A stretch of DNA of 64,000 nt from Methanosphaera sp. BMS (lineage in GTDB: Archaea; Methanobacteriota; Methanobacteria; Methanobacteriales; Methanobacteriaceae), in the NCBI RefSeq assembly GCF_003268005.1, contig NZ_CP014213.1, positions 2,067,501 through 2,131,500 on the forward strand. Direction: 5' to 3'. Shown here piece after piece: positions 11,901-20,735 of this stretch (position 1 is the stretch's first letter; each line of letters begins with the position of its first letter). A program made the translations under genes and the position numbers. The notes under the pieces are model-generated. The model was not told the origin of the DNA, did no database searches, and saw only the letters and a list, made by a program, of their open reading frames with translations.

Positions 11901-14900
11901 GCCGTATCATCAGCATCATATAATAATGCAGTGATTTCCAGTTCTTCACCTGAGAATATTGAATCTTCAAATGAGTAAGATATGAACGTTTCTAATTGTT
12001 CATGTATGACTTCTGTTGTTACTTCTGTTGTTGCCTCGTTATATTCTTCACTTTCTTCTGTTGTGGCTGTGATTGTCACACTGCCTAATACTAGTTGTTC
12101 TTGAGGTATGGTTATGGTAAATGATCCATCATCTTCAGTTACACCTGAAAGTTCCAATGTTGTTTCGTCACTGAATGTGACCATAACTGTTATTGTTTTG
12201 TCTGTTAGTGGGGTATTGTCTTCATCGATTACTTCACCGGTTAGTGTAATGGTCTCGTTATCAGGGTATGACTCATCTGGTTCTAGTAGGATTATCACAT
12301 CTTTCTTGTCAGGTATGATTTCTACTTCTTGAGTGGCTGAACTTCCAGCATAGTAGCTATTTCCATCATAGTTTAAGTCAATCAGGAAAGTTCCTTTTTG
12401 ATCTGTCGTGTCATATTCATAGTATATGCTACCATCAGCACCGGTAGTTACGTTTACCGTTAATATTGTAATGTAGCTTACTCCACCGCCGATTGCAATG
12501 TTTATGCTTACTTGTTCACCAGAGATTACTGCTTCTTCATCATCTGCCTCATGAAGTACTGCATTGATGATTATTCCTTCACTGGATTTTATTGGACTTT
12601 CTGCTTCATAGTCAATTGCCGTTTCCACATATTCATGGATGACTTCTGTTGTTGCTTCTGTTGTTGCCTCGTTATATTCTTCACTTTCTTCTGTTGTGGC
12701 TGTGATTGTCACACTGCCTAATACTAGTTGTTCTTGAGGTATGGTTATGGTAAATGATCCATCATCTTCAGTTACACCTGAAAGTTCCAATGTTGTTTCG
12801 TCACTGAATGTGACCATAACTGTTATTGTTTTGTCTGTTAGTGGGGTATTGTCTTCATCGATTACTTCACCGGTTAGTGTAATGGTCTCGTTATCAGGGT
12901 ATGACTCATCTGGTTCTAGTAGGATTATCACGTCTTTCTTGGCAGGTAGTATTTCTACTTCTTGGCTGGCACTGGCTTCAAGATAATCATCTGTTCCATC
13001 AAATGTTAATGTAACCATACCTGTTCCTACATTACCGGTCGTGTCATAGGTGTATTGTAGTATACCTTCTTGATCCGTGGTAACATCTTCTTCTAGTATG
13101 AATTCGTTGCCAATCGTGATTTTCACATTTATATTGGCACCTGTTATGGCATGTTCATCCTGATTTTCATCATAGTATACCAGCTGACCTGCTATTTCCA
13201 GTGTTTCGCCACTGTATACTGGGCTTTCTGCGTCAATTACGAGTAGTGTTGGCACTGCCGGTTTCTGGATAATCTCGGTTGTTTCTGATGCATTCGCAGT
13301 ATTGTATAAGTCATTTTCAGCTATGCTTGCCGTTATTGTAGCTTCACCAAGTACATTTGCAGGCAGTTGGGCAGTAAATGAACCTTCATCATCTGTTGTA
13401 ACGGTGGTGGATGTTGATGTTCCATCTGAGTATGTTACATTGATAGTTATGTCTAATCCTGTAACTGCTTCTTCATCATCCATCGTAAATACGGTACCGT
13501 CAACTGTGATGTCTTCTCCTTCAACGTATTCATCATCAACACTAAGCATGATTATAACGTCTTGCTTGTTTCCGATTATTTCTATTTCTTCAGATGTATA
13601 TATTTCCTTGTAATGGTTATTACCTTCAAAGATTAACTCTACCTTTGCAAGGCCGCTAAGTCCTGTAGTGTCAAATGAATATAGTATCCAGCCCTCTTCG
13701 TCGGTAATGGTTTGATTTTCATGCACTACCTCGTCATTAATAATTACTTTTATTAATACGATCGCATCACTTATTGGCGTTTCATCGTCATCAACAGCAT
13801 ACATTAATGCACTTATTTCTAGTTCTTCACCGGACTCCACAGAATCATCTAAACTAAAATCAATGAAACTGTCCTTTTTTTCGTCAGGGTCGTATACATT
13901 GAATAATAGGATACGTTCTGTTTCCATGTGGGTATCATTACCATTGAATACGAATGAAAGTTCATGTTCGCCTACTTCTTCAACATCATATGTGTAGTAT
14001 ATTCCACCTTCTGAGTCCCATGATTCTATCACTTCAAGAGATCCGCCATTGTCAAATATTTCAATTGAGTCAAAGTTACATTTTACTCCATTTGCCGTGA
14101 AGTATCCTTCAATGTCAAGTAAATCATATAGCTCAACTTCTTCCGGAATCTCTGTCGTTATGGTTATTTCAGTTTCAATCAACTCAGGCAGCGGCATGTT
14201 ATTTTCGATAGTGTTTGTCTGTGTATTTGTTAACACGGCATTATCTCCTACTTCTTCATTAGCCACCAGGTAGTTGTTTGTGACGGTAGTGTAGTTACAT
14301 GACTGTAATTTTATAGCATAATCACCGGTACAGGTTATTATATTGTCTTCAATAATGTCATTTATTTCACCCGTATTGAAAATACCTGAAAATGTTGAGG
14401 AAATGGTATTCTCTGTTATTCTGGCATTAAATCCTCTTGTAGTTACAATTCCGGCAGTTTTAGCAGTTAAATAATCAACTGTAACACCTGTTTCCTTGGT
14501 ACCGGTAACGGTTATGTCATTATTTGATATAATGCTGTTTGCACCGATTATACCAATACCCATTGCGGTCTCACCGGTGCTTTCCATGGTGTTATTGATG
14601 ATGGTGGTGTTGTCTCCACCAAACTGTTCTATTGCATACATGTTGTTGGCGGTACATGTAATCTGGTTATTTGAGATGGTGTTGTTAGCAACATGACCTA
14701 ATCCTTCACGGTAAGTAGCACCCGTATATGCATAGTTTTCCAGTACTATTCCATATGTTACAGGTTCGGTATTGGCTCCTTCTACTCTTTCTACATCAGC
14801 TTCCAATGTGATTGTATTGTTATCCACGAGGTTATAGCTGTGATCTTGTATGAAAATACCGCCAGTATAATTTGTACCGGTTACAATTATTTCATTGTTT

Positions 14901-15859
14901 GTCACGTTACAGTAGTCTGCCTTGATGTTTATGGCATATAACCATCCATTTCCGTGAATTTCCATATAATTGTTGGATATTATGGAATATGGTGTTTCAA
15001 ATGTTATACCGTATAATGTTGGAAATTGGGTATTATTATTAGTTGCATTAATGTATACTCTATTGTTTTTGAAATTAACGCTGGATTCACCACGTGTTCT
15101 AATCGGCATAATCTGATTAGTACCATAGTATTCTGAACCTTGAGTCCAGTCAACTTCACTGGAATATGTCTCAATTATAAACTCCGAATCAATGATTTCG
15201 GCACCAGATTGTATGTCCAATACATTAAAACGGAAAGGTAGGTCTGTAGTTGGAGGTAAAATACAGTTCATATGAACATTGTCTATCGTTGTAGAAGTGG
15301 ATTCACTGTCAACATGGATAATGTTTGGATTATAAATCCATGTATATACGTAATTCTCATCAATGTCGATTTTCAAGTCTTTTAATGTAACATTGTTTGT
15401 ATTTTCTAGGGTAAATGCAATGTTATTGAATTCAACATCAGGGTTAGCTGTTATGGCAGTGTTATTTGTGTTAAGAAGGGCAATTGAATTTAAATTTTCA
15501 TCTATTGTATCTTCAAATATGAATGTAACATTGCCTGGATTTTGTTCTCCATTGTAGCTTAATGCATATTTTCCTTCATCGTTTTCCTTAATCCATCCAT
15601 GTTCTCGGTAGTTGTCCTTGTTAATTGAAATCGTATTGTCTGTATCTGTTTTAATACTCTTAGGAGTGGATTGTTCTATATTATTATCCTGTGTATCTGA
15701 CACAAGATTCTCATTTGTAATGCTTTCACTTGTCGTGTGAACATTGCTGTTATCCATATCGGATGTGCTGGTATCATCAGCTGCTGATATAGCACCAATG
15801 GATAGTATTAATGTCATAACGAGTACTGTGAAAACAATAAGTTTTCTATGTTTAAACAT
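8912..15859 (-). CDS. giant adhesin-like surface protein (beta-helix plus Ig-like array)
   Basis: A 2315-residue secreted protein of the adhesin-like class expanded in gut Methanobacteriales. The N-terminus (KHRKLIVFTVLVMTLILSIGAISAA) is a signal peptide of about 27 residues. Residues of about 110-560 are Asn/Thr/Ile-rich with recurring NNTI-type turns, as in right-handed parallel beta-helices (NosD/pectate-lyase-like). From about 570 to 1900 there are tandem Ig-like domains arranged in pairs with a period near 210 residues (units starting KKDVIILLEPDESYPDNETI and the like). The last 300 residues hold related modules, two with the FKINGKTLKD signature. No membrane anchor or sorting motif follows. 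The likely role is binding to host, partner microbe or cell wall; the ligand is unknown. ATG 15859 is preceded by an A+T-rich promoter region. Confidence 0.9.
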   Translation of the reverse strand: MFKHRKLIVFTVLVMTLILSIGAISAADDTSTSDMDNSNVHTTSESITNENLVSDTQDNNIEQSTPKSIKTDTDNTISINKDNYREHGWIKENDEGKYALSYNGEQNPGNVTFIFEDTIDENLNSIALLNTNNTAITANPDVEFNNIAFTLENTNNVTLKDLKIDIDENYVYTWIYNPNIIHVDSESTSTTIDNVHMNCILPPTTDLPFRFNVLDIQSGAEIIDSEFIIETYSSEVDWTQGSEYYGTNQIMPIRTRGESSVNFKNNRVYINATNNNTQFPTLYGITFETPYSIISNNYMEIHGNGWLYAINIKADYCNVTNNEIIVTGTNYTGGIFIQDHSYNLVDNNTITLEADVERVEGANTEPVTYGIVLENYAYTGATYREGLGHVANNTISNNQITCTANNMYAIEQFGGDNTTIINNTMESTGETAMGIGIIGANSIISNNDITVTGTKETGVTVDYLTAKTAGIVTTRGFNARITENTISSTFSGIFNTGEINDIIEDNIITCTGDYAIKLQSCNYTTVTNNYLVANEEVGDNAVLTNTQTNTIENNMPLPELIETEITITTEIPEEVELYDLLDIEGYFTANGVKCNFDSIEIFDNGGSLEVIESWDSEGGIYYTYDVEEVGEHELSFVFNGNDTHMETERILLFNVYDPDEKKDSFIDFSLDDSVESGEELEISALMYAVDDDETPISDAIVLIKVIINDEVVHENQTITDEEGWILYSFDTTGLSGLAKVELIFEGNNHYKEIYTSEEIEIIGNKQDVIIMLSVDDEYVEGEDITVDGTVFTMDDEEAVTGLDITINVTYSDGTSTSTTVTTDDEGSFTAQLPANVLGEATITASIAENDLYNTANASETTEIIQKPAVPTLLVIDAESPVYSGETLEIAGQLVYYDENQDEHAITGANINVKITIGNEFILEEDVTTDQEGILQYTYDTTGNVGTGMVTLTFDGTDDYLEASASQEVEILPAKKDVIILLEPDESYPDNETITLTGEVIDEDNTPLTDKTITVMVTFSDETTLELSGVTEDDGSFTITIPQEQLVLGSVTITATTEESEEYNEATTEATTEVIHEYVETAIDYEAESPIKSSEGIIINAVLHEADDEEAVISGEQVSINIAIGGGVSYITILTVNVTTGADGSIYYEYDTTDQKGTFLIDLNYDGNSYYAGSSATQEVEIIPDKKDVIILLEPDESYPDNETITLTGEVIDEDNTPLTDKTITVMVTFSDETTLELSGVTEDDGSFTITIPQEQLVLGSVTITATTEESEEYNEATTEVTTEVIHEQLETFISYSFEDSIFSGEELEITALLYDADDTAIANVPVTVRISIDDEIVSEEIITTNQDGTITCTFDTTGFEGIANVEIIFDGNYDYLESSASDIVEILPSKKDVMIMVEIDDEYTEGDEIEVYGILSLNDDDTPVVGQTITVTITYSDGTSLTVESTPTDEEGYFTATLPANVIGQASITASISDNEQYNDASDTTTTEIVKTPLETSMTVDTESTIYSGDTLEIDGMIIYTDNEDNEYALANAPVILKITIDDVITLETTVTTDNEGMISYQFDTTGIDGNALVELIFEGNEDYMASSDNQEVLIKPARKEVTILLECDESYPDNDDMILSGIAYTADDNELPVIDTVVYITVTFDDDSVETYTPVTDNEGSFIITVSKDKLVVGNVHILASIEESDLYLESTTEAETEITHETFETLLTVDVESTVNSGDIMQIDGILLYSDEVDEYALAGVPVILKITIDDVITLETTVTTDNEGMISYQFDTTGITGNAIVELIFEGDYDYRSSSDSSAVEIVKVKKNVVMDCLILDEYAIGEEIVVSGILSVEDEQTPVEGKNVDITIAYYDGSSKTITATTDSDGVFTASFNASVLGTIQVNITSAEDDDYLEAQSELTSYINKIATSLDVNILNTTLGNVTIAVNVYDELDNPLTHGTITVKDADENLLLTVELDGETAIINVPANAEGQIKIMVEYLENDMYLPSIYINQSALETPDEYFVIIEVKGNYQESVVTLDELTAFVNNTCTISATVTDIDGNDIDTGIVEFIDGEGNILGQANVENGVASIDVLYTKELTTQVTATYTSGSEYITDSETTATLTVRKANTVIEIDDVELIAGQTVNLTARVFDEAGNNISVGKVVFKINGKTLKDANGKVLYAKVVNGTATIEYTVPDELAGAEINITATYSGNSKIPGANTTITTTVNTKGASLTLTSPEEVQVGSTATFTATINDNKVVNNGKVVFKINGKTLKDDNGKVIYARIVNNVATIEYTIPENMKAKIYNLTAVLLADEYDRLEATNEIKITN
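12008..12969. repeat. two near-identical 329-bp direct repeats, 633 bp apart
   Basis: 12008-12336 and 12641-12969 are almost the same at DNA level, with a handful of substitutions. Both encode the same Ig-like half-unit (LEPDESYPDNETITLTGEVI and what follows) of the adhesin. A shorter pair, about 10529-10628 and 11160-11258, has a similar 630-bp offset. The common period of 630-633 bp equals two Ig domains, so the array grew by duplication of domain pairs, some of it recent. Confidence 0.9.
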
Positions 15860-16250
15860 ATTATCGCCTTGATATTCTAAAAATACATAATCAATACTGA
15901 TAATTTGATATTTATCTAAAATTATTGATTAATAATTGGTATTATATCATTGTGAGTATAAAAATTTTATTATAATTTTTTTAACGGGTGATTAATTATA
16001 AGTTATTTTTAATAATTTTGTAAAAAAAGATTTAAATATTATATATGGGCTATTTCTATGCAATATTAATATTATCCTCGTTGTTTTTATTATCATATGA
16101 TATTTGTCGGATATGTAATGTGGTATATGAAAATTCTCTTTTTGTCAATTCTTTAAATTATTTACGTGTGGGTCATTTTTCTAATAGTAATGTGATGTAA
16201 TGTTTTCTTTCTAAATATCTTTAAGAAATAGTATGACAAGGGAGGTTATC
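15860..16250 (-). promoter_or_regulatory. upstream region of the adhesin gene
   Basis: A 390-base region between the adhesin start and the end of the barstar-like gene, both on the minus strand. Read on the minus strand it contains TATA-like runs near 16020-16050 and 15940-15990. The sequence just before the ATG includes AAGGCGATAAT, a weak ribosome binding site. No gene is seen. Confidence 0.4.
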
Positions 16251-16493
16251 CTAATCGTCAATCAGTACTGTTAGGTTGTCTGATTTTTCACCGGCTGATA
16301 TAAAAACATCAAGCAATGCCCCTGCGATGCATTTTGTGTTAATAAAATGTATCTCACAGGCTTCATCAATATTTTCCAGGAATTGTTCAATCTTATCATA
16401 GCTTCCATCATATTCAGGGTATTCAAGAACATCCTGCAAGTAGTATACAGGATCCTTTCTAATCATTTTGCCGTTAATCTCAAGGTATTTCAT
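16251..16493 (-). CDS. barstar-like small protein
   Basis: An 80-residue protein. DPVYYLQDVLEYPEYDGSYDKIEQFLENI resembles the core of the barstar (ribonuclease inhibitor) family, in which a helix containing L-x-F-P-x-Y-y-G is followed by a conserved helix and a strand; the C-terminus ends with NLTVLIDD. Barstar-like proteins bind and block guanyl-specific RNases. A good GGTGAT sits just before ATG 16493. It lies 76 bases after the HemK-like methyltransferase on the same strand and may be its last operon partner. No barnase-like RNase is visible nearby, so its target is unknown. The family call is by eye and could be wrong. Confidence 0.55.
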   Translation of the reverse strand: MKYLEINGKMIRKDPVYYLQDVLEYPEYDGSYDKIEQFLENIDEACEIHFINTKCIAGALLDVFISAGEKSDNLTVLIDD

Positions 16494-16569
16494 ATAATCA
16501 CCTTTTTTAGGAAATTTGCTATGAAGTCATTTATTTTCAAATATAAGTGTCTTTCACAATATTATTTTT

Positions 16570-17154
16570 TCATAACCTGGCACTTATCAGGGTTATGTCT
16601 TCGAAGAATATGTGTTCTGTTGCCGTAATTTCTGCCTGAAATCCTTCAGTTGTTAGCATTTGGAGTGTTTTGTCATTGTCTGATAATGATGATTGCACCA
16701 GCTGTATCATGCCACCATCCTTCAGGTATCTTTTGGCCTCTTTAATGAATCTGTCAATAACCTTTCTGCCATCGACTCCTCCGTCCCATGCCTTGCTGTA
16801 TTCATCATCAACATGTTCATCCTCAGCTACAGGTAGATATGGAGTGTTAAAGAGTATTAGATCATAGAATCCTTCGATATTTTCAAACAGGTCACTTTCA
16901 ATAACATTAATGTTGTTGCTAGCGTTTAGTTTAACGTTGGCTTCTATGCATTTAATCGCATGTGGATTTATGTCACATACGCATACGCTATTTGCGTGTT
17001 TTGAAGCAAATATGCTTACAAGTCCACTTCCCCCACCGATTTCAAGCACGTCCATATTCTCATCCAATATTAAGTTGTCAATCAGAAGGAATGTGTCCTC
17101 AGCCGGTGGATATACCTCGTCACATTCAATGTATTCAACATCCCTGTATTCCAT
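16570..17154 (-). CDS. HemK2/Mtq2-like protein methyltransferase
   Basis: A class I methyltransferase of the HemK/PrmC superfamily, 194 residues from ATG 17154 (a GTG at 17161-17163 lies within the GGTGAG ribosome binding site and is not favoured). It has AEDTFLLID near the N-terminus, SAM motif LEIGGGSGLVS, and NTPYLPVAED. The last replaces the usual NPPY with NTPY, the segment that binds the glutamine amide. Archaeal members correspond to eukaryotic Mtq2/N6AMT1, which methylates the GGQ glutamine of release factor 1 with Trm112 as partner. It follows ksgA closely, the common archaeal order. Confidence 0.85.
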   Translation of the reverse strand: MEYRDVEYIECDEVYPPAEDTFLLIDNLILDENMDVLEIGGGSGLVSIFASKHANSVCVCDINPHAIKCIEANVKLNASNNINVIESDLFENIEGFYDLILFNTPYLPVAEDEHVDDEYSKAWDGGVDGRKVIDRFIKEAKRYLKDGGMIQLVQSSLSDNDKTLQMLTTEGFQAEITATEHIFFEDITLISARL

Positions 17155-17177
17155 AATACTCACCTACACGATTAATT

Positions 17178-17993
17178 TTATAATATTTCTTCTATTATCT
17201 TTGATATTTCAAGTATTTCATCAGGCGTTAACTTAAATACCTTTTCATCAAGTAAATAATTATCAACCATACCTAATTTATCTTTTAACACTTTTTTATC
17301 CTGTTTTAACTCATGTGCTGACTGTATGAGTGCTTTTCTGGCTTTTTTGTTCCGATGCTGGAATAACGCTCTTGTTACATCATCAAAGTACTCCGGTAAT
17401 TCCACATAATCCTTAGGAATCAATTCTATCACGGCACTGTCAACCTTTGGCTGTGGAACAAAACAGGAAGGCTTAAGCGTCTCTATAATTTTAACGTCAC
17501 ATCTATAGTGTAGTGCCACGGATAATCGTGAGTATTGCTTTGTGTCAGCTTCGGCGTTCATCCGTCGTGCAAATTCATATTGATACATAAGCACAGCCTT
17601 CTTGAATTTACAGCATAAAAGTTTAAATGTAATTGGACTTGATATTTGATATGGAAGATTGCTTACTACTTTATCGAAGGCCGGAAAATCCATCTTCAAG
17701 GCATCATCATTTATTAGCTCCACGTTAGTTATATGTTCCTGTATCAGTATTTGTCTGAGTATGTCTGCTATCACAGGATCCTTTTCTATTGCTATTACCT
17801 TTTTAGCCCTTTTTGCCATTGCTATGGTAAGTGTACCAATACCTGCACCTATTTCCAGTATTGTTTCATCCTCTTTAATATCGGCTGCAGAAAGTATCTT
17901 TTCTACTTTGTTGTTGTCAATGAGGTAGTTTTGACTTTTGTTTTTATCCAAGCGTATATTGTATTTTTTAAGTAATTTTTTAGTATTTAGCAT
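17178..17993 (-). CDS. ksgA: 16S rRNA dimethyladenosine transferase
   Basis: RsmA/KsgA/Dim1, which dimethylates two adjacent adenosines in the 3' hairpin of 16S rRNA late in small-subunit assembly. Visible features are KSQNYLIDNNKVEKIL at the N-terminus, SAM motif LEIGAGIGTLT, the acidic strand end AIEKDP and the catalytic NLPYQIS. The archaeal C-terminal helical domain follows. I chose ATG 17993, giving 271 residues (MLNTKKLLKKYNIRLDKNKS), because the family begins here; the open frame extends to a TTG at 18035 without a ribosome binding site. It lies 24 bases before the HemK2-like gene. In many archaea a DUF655 gene sits between rpo4 and ksgA; none is present here. Confidence 0.95.
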   Translation of the reverse strand: MLNTKKLLKKYNIRLDKNKSQNYLIDNNKVEKILSAADIKEDETILEIGAGIGTLTIAMAKRAKKVIAIEKDPVIADILRQILIQEHITNVELINDDALKMDFPAFDKVVSNLPYQISSPITFKLLCCKFKKAVLMYQYEFARRMNAEADTKQYSRLSVALHYRCDVKIIETLKPSCFVPQPKVDSAVIELIPKDYVELPEYFDDVTRALFQHRNKKARKALIQSAHELKQDKKVLKDKLGMVDNYLLDEKVFKLTPDEILEISKIIEEIL

Positions 17994-18074
17994 AGAATAT
18001 GATTCCTTATTCAGTTTTAAAAATAGTCTCTTCAATTGTTGGTGGTTAGATAAGTAAAAAATAGAAGAGTGGAA

Positions 18075-18437
18075 TTATCGGTATTGATCCACTAAGTCAA
18101 GGATACTCTGTAATGTTTCTGTTTCAATAATTCCTCTTTCTTTTGCAAATATTAAGCGAAGATCATCAAGATCTTCTGGCATGATATCTACTACTTTAAC
18201 TGCTTGGGCAGGTGTAAGATACTCTTCTAATTTGCCTCTTAACTCTTTTGCATCTTCAGCATCTAAGAGTGCGAAGTTATTCACGTACTCGATTGTTAGT
18301 GTTTGTTCATATGTGAATTGGTGACCATCGACTTCATTATTTTCATCAGCTTTTTCCTCTACCTTTTCATTTAGAAGAGCTCTTGCTTCTGATACTGTTA
18401 TAGGTTCACTATCGATGACTTTTTTTCCAATCATCAT
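18075..18437 (-). CDS. rpo4: RNA polymerase subunit Rpo4 (RpoF)
   Basis: The archaeal homologue of Rpb4, which forms the stalk of RNA polymerase with Rpo7 and helps in open-complex formation and termination. The protein has about 120 residues. It shows SEPITVSEARALLNEK at the N-terminus and the HRDC-like C-terminal part YLTPAQAVKVVDIMPEDLDDLRL. The start is ATG 18437 or ATG 18434, behind GAGTGAT at the very end of the L21e gene (stop at 18440-18442), so the two genes are translationally coupled. Confidence 0.95.
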   Translation of the reverse strand: MMIGKKVIDSEPITVSEARALLNEKVEEKADENNEVDGHQFTYEQTLTIEYVNNFALLDAEDAKELRGKLEEYLTPAQAVKVVDIMPEDLDDLRLIFAKERGIIETETLQSILDLVDQYR

Positions 18438-18439
18438 AA

Positions 18440-18736
18440 TCACTCTTGTTCTTGTAATTTAAGATGTTCAGGTCTTATAATTAATTCTTTTGCTTTGTTA
18501 CCATCTTTAATAGCAACAAGGTATGCTTTTCCTTTTGTACCTACAACTTCACCGGTTAATCCGTGGAATCTTGGGTGTGGTTGTCCTTTTTGGAAACTAG
18601 AATCGGTTATTATATGAACTTTCTGACCTTTTTCAAATACTTGAATTTTTTTACTTATAATGTTAGCTCGTTTTGGTCTGATACTTTTTTTAAGTTTGTA
18701 TCTTGATCGACTTTTAAATCCTTTTGATTTTTTCAT
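18440..18736 (-). CDS. rpl21e: large-subunit ribosomal protein L21e
   Basis: A 98-residue basic protein with [20 protein letters not shown] at the N-terminus and [20 protein letters not shown], the SH3-like core of L21e. It binds 23S rRNA in the archaeal and eukaryotic large subunit. It precedes rpo4 with coupled translation. ATG 18736 follows a GAGATGAT ribosome binding site. It is probably expressed from a promoter in the 420 bases upstream, separate from pus10. Confidence 0.96.
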   Translation of the reverse strand: MKKSKGFKSRSRYKLKKSIRPKRANIISKKIQVFEKGQKVHIITDSSFQKGQPHPRFHGLTGEVVGTKGKAYLVAIKDGNKAKELIIRPEHLKLQEQE

Positions 18737-19156
18737 CTTATCATCTCGTTTTTTTAATAGAATTTATTTTTTTTATAGGTTTGTTGATGCCGTGATTATT
18801 GTTATAGGTTTTTAGGTTAATCACATGCTCATATAGGTTTTTATTAGCTACATTAATTAGCACTAATTATTATCTAATTCCATAAAATGTTATTTCTTCT
18901 ATTACTATTCTTTAGAGCTAGAAAAGAATATTTAAAATTAAACATAGTTTTCCCTTATAATCTTCATAAATGAATATCACTTTTTTTCCATAATTAATAA
19001 TAGGTTTCTTTAGGAAAATTTCTCGCGATAAAACAAGATTATGGTCTATGTTTTAATACTGTATAATATATATCATTTTTATAGTTTATAAGTATATCTA
19101 TTTTTTATGGATGAAAAAAATAGGATTATATTTATTAAAATAAATATAAATGGGGT
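18737..19156 (-). promoter_or_regulatory. leader/promoter region of rpl21e-rpo4
   Basis: A 420-base A+T-rich stretch between pus10 and rpl21e, both on the minus strand. TATA-like sequences occur on the minus strand near 18920-18960 and 19060-19080. No open frame with a start signal is visible. It probably contains the end of the pus10 transcript and the L21e promoter. Confidence 0.4.
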
Positions 19157-20356
19157 TTATTCGGGAATATGAACTTCCAACACATCCAATTGACTGCATA
19201 TTGCCGGATTATTGGTAATACTACTTATACTCGGGATTGTACGTCCATTATCTCCAGATATCAGTTCTTTAATATATAGTCCACCCTGACATTTAATTGT
19301 TAACTTAAGATTTTTACTGTCTATCCGTTCTGCTTCAAGTTTATCGATGCTTCTAGTTCTAACCAAATCCGCCCGTCTTTTCTGGACTCTAACGGGTGTT
19401 CTCTGATTAATCACGTGAAGACTTTCAATTTTTCTAATGTCCTCACTTGTAACGCCATTGTCAAATGTTGCTATTGCCCGATATATCTTGTAGCTTTCGG
19501 TTGAACTATTTTTAATACTTGCAATACGTTCTCTTGTGGTAAACTTCAAATCATTAACTTCAATTTTTCCATCACTATGGCTGTTTATCAGTCTTCTTAA
19601 AAACTTAAGATTGATATTTCTCTTAAACGGGTGTTTAACTTCCATTACAAAGGGTCTTCCATCACCCAGCATCAATACGTCAATATCCTCCCTACCGGAG
19701 CCGTGAAACTTGGTATCGTTTCCTCTAGTCATTGGCAGTATTTGACCGGCTATCAGTCCCTCGACGGTATCATTGTATTGCTGACCGGTATGATTACATT
19801 CCGGACATCCCCTGCCCTTACAATTGCTGCATGGCCATTTTGTCTGTGGGATGCCACGCTGCAGTTTACGATATTTTCCCTCAATAAACAATGGATTGGT
19901 ATCAACAAATACGTTAACGTTTGATACTTCGGGATATGGACTATTGTCAAATGGGGAATCCTTTATCTTAAGCATTATGACAACATCCGGCTGTTGAAAT
20001 TCAATTTTCTTGTTTAGTCTTTTAGCCACCAGTACACCTATGTCCCGTTTAATATGGTGATTAATGTCATCATGACCCTTATAGTTCAGGTGTTTATATG
20101 CCTTTTTTTCTCTCTTTAATATTTTTTTACTATTGATTTGGCAAGCCATGATAAAGGAGTCAAATTCAAGTCCCAATATTCTTATTTTATGTTTTACAAG
20201 AGAAAGTATCTGTTCTTCCTTTAACAGAAGGTTATCACAGATGCTGCAACGCTGGTTGTTATGTATAAGTTTAACATCCGCGGATTGTCTTTTCTTGGGA
20301 TTTTTATAGATTCTTGAACGACACTTGTGGCATATGGCAAAATCATCTTCTTTCAT
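19157..20356 (-). CDS. pus10: tRNA pseudouridine synthase Pus10
   Basis: A 399-residue enzyme that makes pseudouridine 54 and 55 in the T-loop of archaeal tRNA, replacing bacterial TruB for this site. The N-terminal THUMP-like domain carries two zinc-binding cysteine pairs, CHKCRSRI near residue 9 and CSICDNLL near 37. A further CSNCKGRGCPEC knuckle lies near residue 176-187. The catalytic aspartate is in GSGREDIDVLMLGDGRPF. ATG 20356 is followed by MKEDDFAICHKC, a typical start. It sits upstream of rpl21e-rpo4 in the same direction, a widespread archaeal neighbourhood. The upstream border is about 160 bases from an insertion element. Confidence 0.95.
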   Translation of the reverse strand: MKEDDFAICHKCRSRIYKNPKKRQSADVKLIHNNQRCSICDNLLLKEEQILSLVKHKIRILGLEFDSFIMACQINSKKILKREKKAYKHLNYKGHDDINHHIKRDIGVLVAKRLNKKIEFQQPDVVIMLKIKDSPFDNSPYPEVSNVNVFVDTNPLFIEGKYRKLQRGIPQTKWPCSNCKGRGCPECNHTGQQYNDTVEGLIAGQILPMTRGNDTKFHGSGREDIDVLMLGDGRPFVMEVKHPFKRNINLKFLRRLINSHSDGKIEVNDLKFTTRERIASIKNSSTESYKIYRAIATFDNGVTSEDIRKIESLHVINQRTPVRVQKRRADLVRTRSIDKLEAERIDSKNLKLTIKCQGGLYIKELISGDNGRTIPSISSITNNPAICSQLDVLEVHIPE

Positions 20357-20517
20357 AATATGGCCCCAGTTATTGATAATATAATATATTGGTATAATCT
20401 CTAATTAACTATTCTATTAAAATTGTGTTGTAAAATTATATGGGCTCTTTATCAAATATTATGAAAGAGAAATGAATGGAGTTTAATGATTTGGATATTT
20501 GTATCAAAATATTTATT

Positions 20518-20525
20518 GTTATTTA
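20518..20525. repeat. left target-site duplication GTTATTTA
   Basis: Exact 8-bp match to 22430-22437 on the other side of the element, immediately adjacent to both terminal inverted repeats. Confidence 0.85.
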
Positions 20526-20630
20526 GGCTTTGTAGAAAACATATATTGAAACGAAAAAAAAGTCACCAAAACTCTTTTTTAAATAATTAAAATGATAAAA
20601 TACAGAAAGTATACACTTGAAATTTATATG

Positions 20631-20651
20631 TTACACTTGCAACAAGTGTAA
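20631..20651 (+). promoter_or_regulatory. perfect hairpin in the IS leader
   Basis: TTACACTTG-CAA-CAAGTGTAA is a 9-bp perfect inverted repeat with a 3-base loop, about 85 bases before the transposase ATG and inside the element. A related half, ACACTTGA, lies at 20613. It could bind the transposase, fold in the message to limit transposase synthesis, or block read-through transcription from outside. Confidence 0.6.
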
Positions 20652-20735
20652 ACATGATTTTATAGAATAATTATAGTTATAATAGTAATACACGAAAGAA
20701 TAAGTATTTATAGTAAAAATAGAATAGATATTATT

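Noticed and set aside
9222-15557. Many plus-strand frames of 60-140 residues, including two with identical sequence at 12108 and 12741
   Set aside because: They are antisense shadows of the adhesin gene; the identical pair only reflects the DNA repeats of that gene.
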